A stretch of DNA of 9,449 nt from Sinorhizobium sp. (GTDB lineage: Bacteria > Pseudomonadota > Alphaproteobacteria > Rhizobiales > Rhizobiaceae). Each line of letters starts with the position of its first letter. The stretch's first letter is position 1. Both the position numbers and the translations under genes were made by a program. Where the stretch lies: assembly GCA_031178305.1 (NCBI GenBank), contig JAPSJG010000118.1, positions 1 through 9,449 of the forward strand, in the 5' to 3' direction. Positions 7,411 through 9,449 of this stretch are shown here, in pieces. The notes under the pieces were generated by a model that was not told the origin of the DNA, searched no databases, and worked only from the letters and a program-made list of their open reading frames with translations.

Positions 7411-7800
7411 CTACGCCACCTGTCCCTGCGTGAGCAGGCGAACGACTACCAATCCGGCAACAAGACCAAAGAGCGAGAGGGCGAGGGAGGCGGCCGCGTA
7501 GCTCGCCGCCGCCACGCAGTGGCCGCGCTCCCATAGGCTGATCGTATCGAGCGAAAAGGTGGAGAAGGTGGTGAAGCCACCGAGCACGCCGGTCGTCAGG
7601 AACAGCCGGACCTCTTGCGGCAATTCGCCCTTGAGCGCGAAATATTCGGCGAGCAGGCCCATCGCCAAGGACCCAAGAACATTGACTGCCAGAGTGCCAT
7701 AGGGAAAGGAGACGCCGAGCATGCGTGCGGCGATCTGATTCACGCCGTGGCGCATCGCACCGCCCATTCCGGCGCCAACAAAAATGATGAGGTAGGGCAT
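7411..7800 (-). CDS. crcB: CrcB/Fluc fluoride ion channel (fluoride exporter)
   Basis: Small inner-membrane fluoride channel that dimerises with dual topology and relieves cytoplasmic fluoride toxicity. The 129-residue length is normal. Family motifs are all present: VGAGMGGAMRHGVN near the N-terminus, FPYGTLAVNVLGS in TM2, and TTGVLGGFTTFSTFS in TM3, followed by TM4; four hydrophobic segments in total. The start is ATG at 7800: AAGGTG lies 6 bases upstream and homologues commonly begin MPYLI. An in-frame GTG at 7809 would add three residues (MLL) and is less likely. A fluoride riboswitch and a promoter lie upstream on the same strand, giving a leader of about 240 bases. The gene is convergent with the response regulator; the stops are 9 bases apart. 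Confidence 0.95.
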   Translation of the reverse strand: MPYLIIFVGAGMGGAMRHGVNQIAARMLGVSFPYGTLAVNVLGSLAMGLLAEYFALKGELPQEVRLFLTTGVLGGFTTFSTFSLDTISLWERGHCVAAASYAAASLALSLFGLVAGLVVVRLLTQGQVA

Positions 7801-7945
7801 CAGTAACACCTTGTGGAGCTATGCTTTCATGTTCACGCCGTCACGGTCGCTTGGCTCGTCGGACCGCGCATGCGCTTCGTCTCATCCTGGTGAGAGGCAA
7901 CAGGCGGGAGGCACAGCGGAAGGCAGTTCGGCTCAGACACGACAC

Positions 7946-7984
7946 GACTCTACTCTCTCGCTCAGACGACGATGAGTAGGAGTC
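7946..7984 (-). promoter_or_regulatory. Candidate expression platform: stem competing with the fluoride aptamer
   Basis: On the minus strand, the 3' end of the aptamer (GACTCCTACTC, 7984-7974) can pair with a downstream GAGTAGAGTC (7955-7946) to form a 10-bp helix with one bulged base and an 18-base loop. This helix would take up the aptamer strand that forms the ligand pseudoknot, so the two folds exclude each other. No U run follows the downstream arm, so it is not an ordinary intrinsic terminator. Control by Rho or by another downstream structure is possible. The switching role is inferred. Confidence 0.45.
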
Positions 7985-8040
7985 ATCAGCTTCGACTGGG
8001 AAGCGGTTCGGCTTGATGCCCGGTAGAATCCATTACCGAT
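7975..8040 (-). promoter_or_regulatory. Fluoride riboswitch aptamer (crcB motif)
   Basis: Read on the minus strand from 8040 down, the RNA contains CGGUA-AUGGAUUC-UACCG (8038-8021, hairpin with the conserved AUGG...UUC loop), then AACCGCUU (8008-8001), which pairs through GCUU with AAGC (7992-7989), and then the hallmark GCUGAUGACUCCUAC (7990-7976). Order and spacing match the crcB motif, as in the Pseudomonas syringae and Thermotoga aptamers. The next gene on the strand is crcB, which fits. The loop-to-3' pseudoknot (GGAUU 8031-8027 with ACUCC 7983-7979) makes four of five pairs, with a U-C mismatch. Fluoride binding should turn crcB on. Confidence 0.88.
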
Positions 8041-8046
8041 GCTCTC

Positions 8047-8074
8047 ATTACAAGTAGGTCGGCGATCCTGTCAA
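8047..8074 (-). promoter_or_regulatory. Sigma-70-type promoter of the riboswitch-crcB unit
   Basis: On the minus strand, a perfect -35 TTGACA (8074-8069) is followed after 16 bases by TGTAAT (8052-8047), one base from TATAAT. The predicted start near 8040 falls just at the 5' end of the riboswitch aptamer, which supports both calls. Spacer length is one base below the optimum. Confidence 0.65.
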
Positions 8075-8197
8075 TACACCGGCAAACGGTAGGAAATGGC
8101 GGCATTATGGCCCCTTCCGTGAGCGTATCTGAAAACCAGGGGGCCACCACAAGCTCGGCTCGGAAGGGTATGCCCGAGTCATCCGGGCGATGCGACG

Positions 8198-8431
8198 ATG
8201 ATGCGCGATCCGCGCATAACGGAGGCGCTCGAAATGCTGCGGCGGCTCTCCTCTTGCGCCGAGCCGGCGGAGCTTGCGTGCGCGCTCGTCGCCCGCGGCT
8301 ATCCGTCGACAAGGACTTCGGCTGCAGCCTCGTGCCCGGCACCGAGATCGCCTACTTCATGGTGATCAATGCCGAGCGGCCGCCGCATCGCGGCGGCCGA
8401 CGCGGTTCTGCGCCGGCTAGAGCATTCTGAC
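8198..8431 (+). pseudogene. Possible frameshifted remnant of a small unknown gene
   Basis: Reading from ATG 8198, the first ~36 codons look coding, with high GC at third positions (MMRDPRITEALEMLRR... to ALVARGYP), but the frame closes at 8363-8365. From 8305 a different frame reads VDKDFGCSLVPGTEIAYFMVIN with equally coding-like codons. From about 8378 the first frame resumes with RRIAAADAVLRRLEHSD. A loss of one base near 8303 and a compensating change near 8370 would join these into one ~78-residue protein. I do not recognise the family. The tail runs into the palindromic repeat starting at 8417, so the repeat may have cut off or replaced the original end. An uninterrupted frame from 8107 to 8430 also exists, but its first 60 residues look non-coding. 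Chance cannot be excluded. Confidence 0.3.
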
Positions 8432-8515
8432 GTCAGGTGGAATCACCTGACGTCAAAAGAATGCGGCAAAAACAAAGGACAGGAGTGCGAGCGCATGTGA
8501 GCGCGTCCCGCTCCA
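8417..8515. repeat. Rhizobial palindromic intergenic mosaic repeat (RIME/ABC-like)
   Basis: CTAGAGCATTCT at the left edge opens a strong dyad: GCATTCT (8422-8428) and GACGTCAGGTG (8429-8439) pair with CACCTGACGTC (8444-8454) and AGAATGC (8458-8464), an 18-bp stem with a GAAT loop and a 3-base AAA bulge. It is followed by GGCAAAAACAAAGGACAGGAG and a weaker second dyad (GGAG...GCGC with GCGC...CTCC, about 8482-8514). A CTAGAGCATT edge, a palindrome and a CAAAAACAAAG linker are the look of small non-coding repeats scattered between genes in Rhizobium and Sinorhizobium. The exact subfamily is from memory. It lies between the remnant and the glycosyltransferase 3' end. Confidence 0.65.
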
Positions 8516-8530
8516 GCCGGGCAACGGTAC

Positions 8531-9449
8531 CTACCGGCCGGACCGATGCCCCACCGCGTCTGCGGATATGGCGGCGCTTGACGGATCAAGCATCACCGGA
8601 ACCGCGGCACTTGGGGTGGCCGGCCAGATTCTCGGTTCCTCCGCTGGCAGGTCCTGCCTTTCCCGCGGGCGCGGGACCGCCTCCCTTCCCTTTATCGCTT
8701 GTTCCACGCGTTTGCGCGCACGGACGCCCGGAAGCGCACGATAGATGTCCAGATAGTCGCGCGTCATGCGCTCGGCGGTGAAACGCTGCTCGAATGCTGC
8801 CCGCACGTCGCGCCTGTCGAGCGCGAGCGCAAGCTCCAGTTTCTCGACCGCTTCCGCGACCGTGTCGACGAGGATACCGGATACGCCATCTTCGATGACT
8901 TCGGGGGCCGCGCCGTAGCGGAAGCCAAGCACGGGGGTGCCGCAGGCCATGGCTTCGATCATTACGAGGCCGAAGGGCTCCGGCCACTCGATCGGGAACA
9001 GAAGGGCAGCTGCGTCGCCGAGGAATTCCGCCTTCTGCCTCTCGTCGATCTCCCCGATGAACTCGATGTTCGGGTGACTCATGACGAGTGGCTTGACGAC
9101 CGCCTCCCAATAGGCGCGGTCCTGGACGTCCACCTTCGCTGCGATCTTCAGCGGCATTCCGGCTCGCGTCGCTATCTCGATGGCCCGGTCGGGCCCCTTT
9201 TCCGGCGAGATGCGCCCGAGGAAAGCCAGATAGTTGCCGTCGGGCTTTTCCTTGAACGGCAGCAGCTTGCGATCGAGACCGTGGTAGACGGTGCCTCTCC
9301 AATCTACCGGCGATATCGGTCTACGCTGGTCATGCGAAATCGACACAAGGGGAATGTCGGGGAAGGCACGGTAGAAAGGCTTGAGATCCGGCAGATCAAG
9401 ACGCGTGTGCAGGGTGGTGACAGTGCGATCGGCAAAATCCCTCACCAGG
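8531..9449 (-). CDS. GT4-family glycosyltransferase, C-terminal part (5' end outside window)
   Basis: The minus-strand frame is open from the window edge to a TAG at 8533-8531, giving 305 residues. The GTG near 9445 is probably internal, because the frame stays open past it and the N-terminal Rossmann domain of this GT-B family is mostly missing. Visible: end of the N-terminal domain (RDFADRTVTTLHTRLDLPD, SISHDQRRP), then the Glycos_transf_1 donor domain with YLAFLGRISPEKGPDRAIE (about 72-90), FIGEID, LFPIEWPEPFGLVMIEAMACGTPV with the EX7E pair (Glu156/Glu164), and APEVIEDGVSGILVD. It would move a sugar from a nucleotide-sugar to an unknown acceptor. The last ~60 residues, from about RARKRVEQ on, are a Pro/Ala/Arg-rich tail beyond the normal domain. 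Neighbours give no pathway clue. Confidence 0.9.
   Translation of the reverse strand, partial: LVRDFADRTVTTLHTRLDLPDLKPFYRAFPDIPLVSISHDQRRPISPVDWRGTVYHGLDRKLLPFKEKPDGNYLAFLGRISPEKGPDRAIEIATRAGMPLKIAAKVDVQDRAYWEAVVKPLVMSHPNIEFIGEIDERQKAEFLGDAAALLFPIEWPEPFGLVMIEAMACGTPVLGFRYGAAPEVIEDGVSGILVDTVAEAVEKLELALALDRRDVRAAFEQRFTAERMTRDYLDIYRALPGVRARKRVEQAIKGREAVPRPRERQDLPAEEPRIWPATPSAAVPVMLDPSSAAISADAVGHRSGR

Noticed and set aside
7391..7438. Possible terminator between the regulator and crcB
   Set aside because: AGCC...GGCT and CCTGC-GTGA-GCAGG are short stems with no T run on either strand; not enough for a terminator call.
8107..8430. 107-codon plus-strand frame as an intact gene
   Set aside because: Only its part after about 8305 looks coding; the earlier part has no ribosome site or protein-like pattern. 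It is better explained as part of a frameshifted remnant.

Overview
The window is high-GC, tightly packed bacterial DNA with the gene style of an alphaproteobacterium of the Rhizobiaceae, probably Sinorhizobium/Ensifer or a close relative. The clues are a DUF1236 tail, a DctB/DctD-type pair, a rhizobial palindromic intergenic repeat, and protein family features typical of that group. Species cannot be fixed from the sequence alone.

Layout. (1) Bases 1-213 hold the 3' end of a DUF1236 gene, followed by a rho-independent terminator (257-287). (2) Bases 214-599 carry no gene but a control region: a 14-bp perfect palindrome (447-460) and a near-consensus sigma-54 -24/-12 promoter (512-528). (3) Bases 600-4105 form a complete TAXI-type TRAP transporter operon: periplasmic receptor, a very stable intergenic hairpin, a fused 4TM-12TM permease, and a DUF1850 protein whose start overlaps the permease stop. 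(4) Bases 4256-7401 encode a DctB-like membrane sensor kinase and a DctD-like sigma-54 activator, overlapping by ATGA. (5) On the minus strand, 7411-7800 is the fluoride exporter gene crcB. Upstream of it, also on the minus strand, are a fluoride (crcB-motif) riboswitch (7975-8040) and a sigma-70 type promoter (8047-8074). (6) Bases 8075-8530 hold no intact gene: a probable frameshifted small-gene remnant (8198-8431) and a rhizobial palindromic mosaic repeat (8417-8515). (7) Bases 8531-9449 (minus) are the 3' part of a GT4-family glycosyltransferase that runs off the window.

How the parts work together. The central reading is a self-contained, substrate-responsive uptake module. The sensor kinase would detect an organic acid in the periplasm and phosphorylate the activator. 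The activator would bind upstream of the sigma-54 promoter (the palindrome at about -85 is the best candidate) and switch on the TAXI-TRAP transporter. This arrangement resembles dctB-dctD-dctA, with a TAXI-TRAP transporter in place of DctA. The second regulatory unit is independent: fluoride sensed by RNA controls crcB. The substrate of the TRAP system cannot be read from the sequence.
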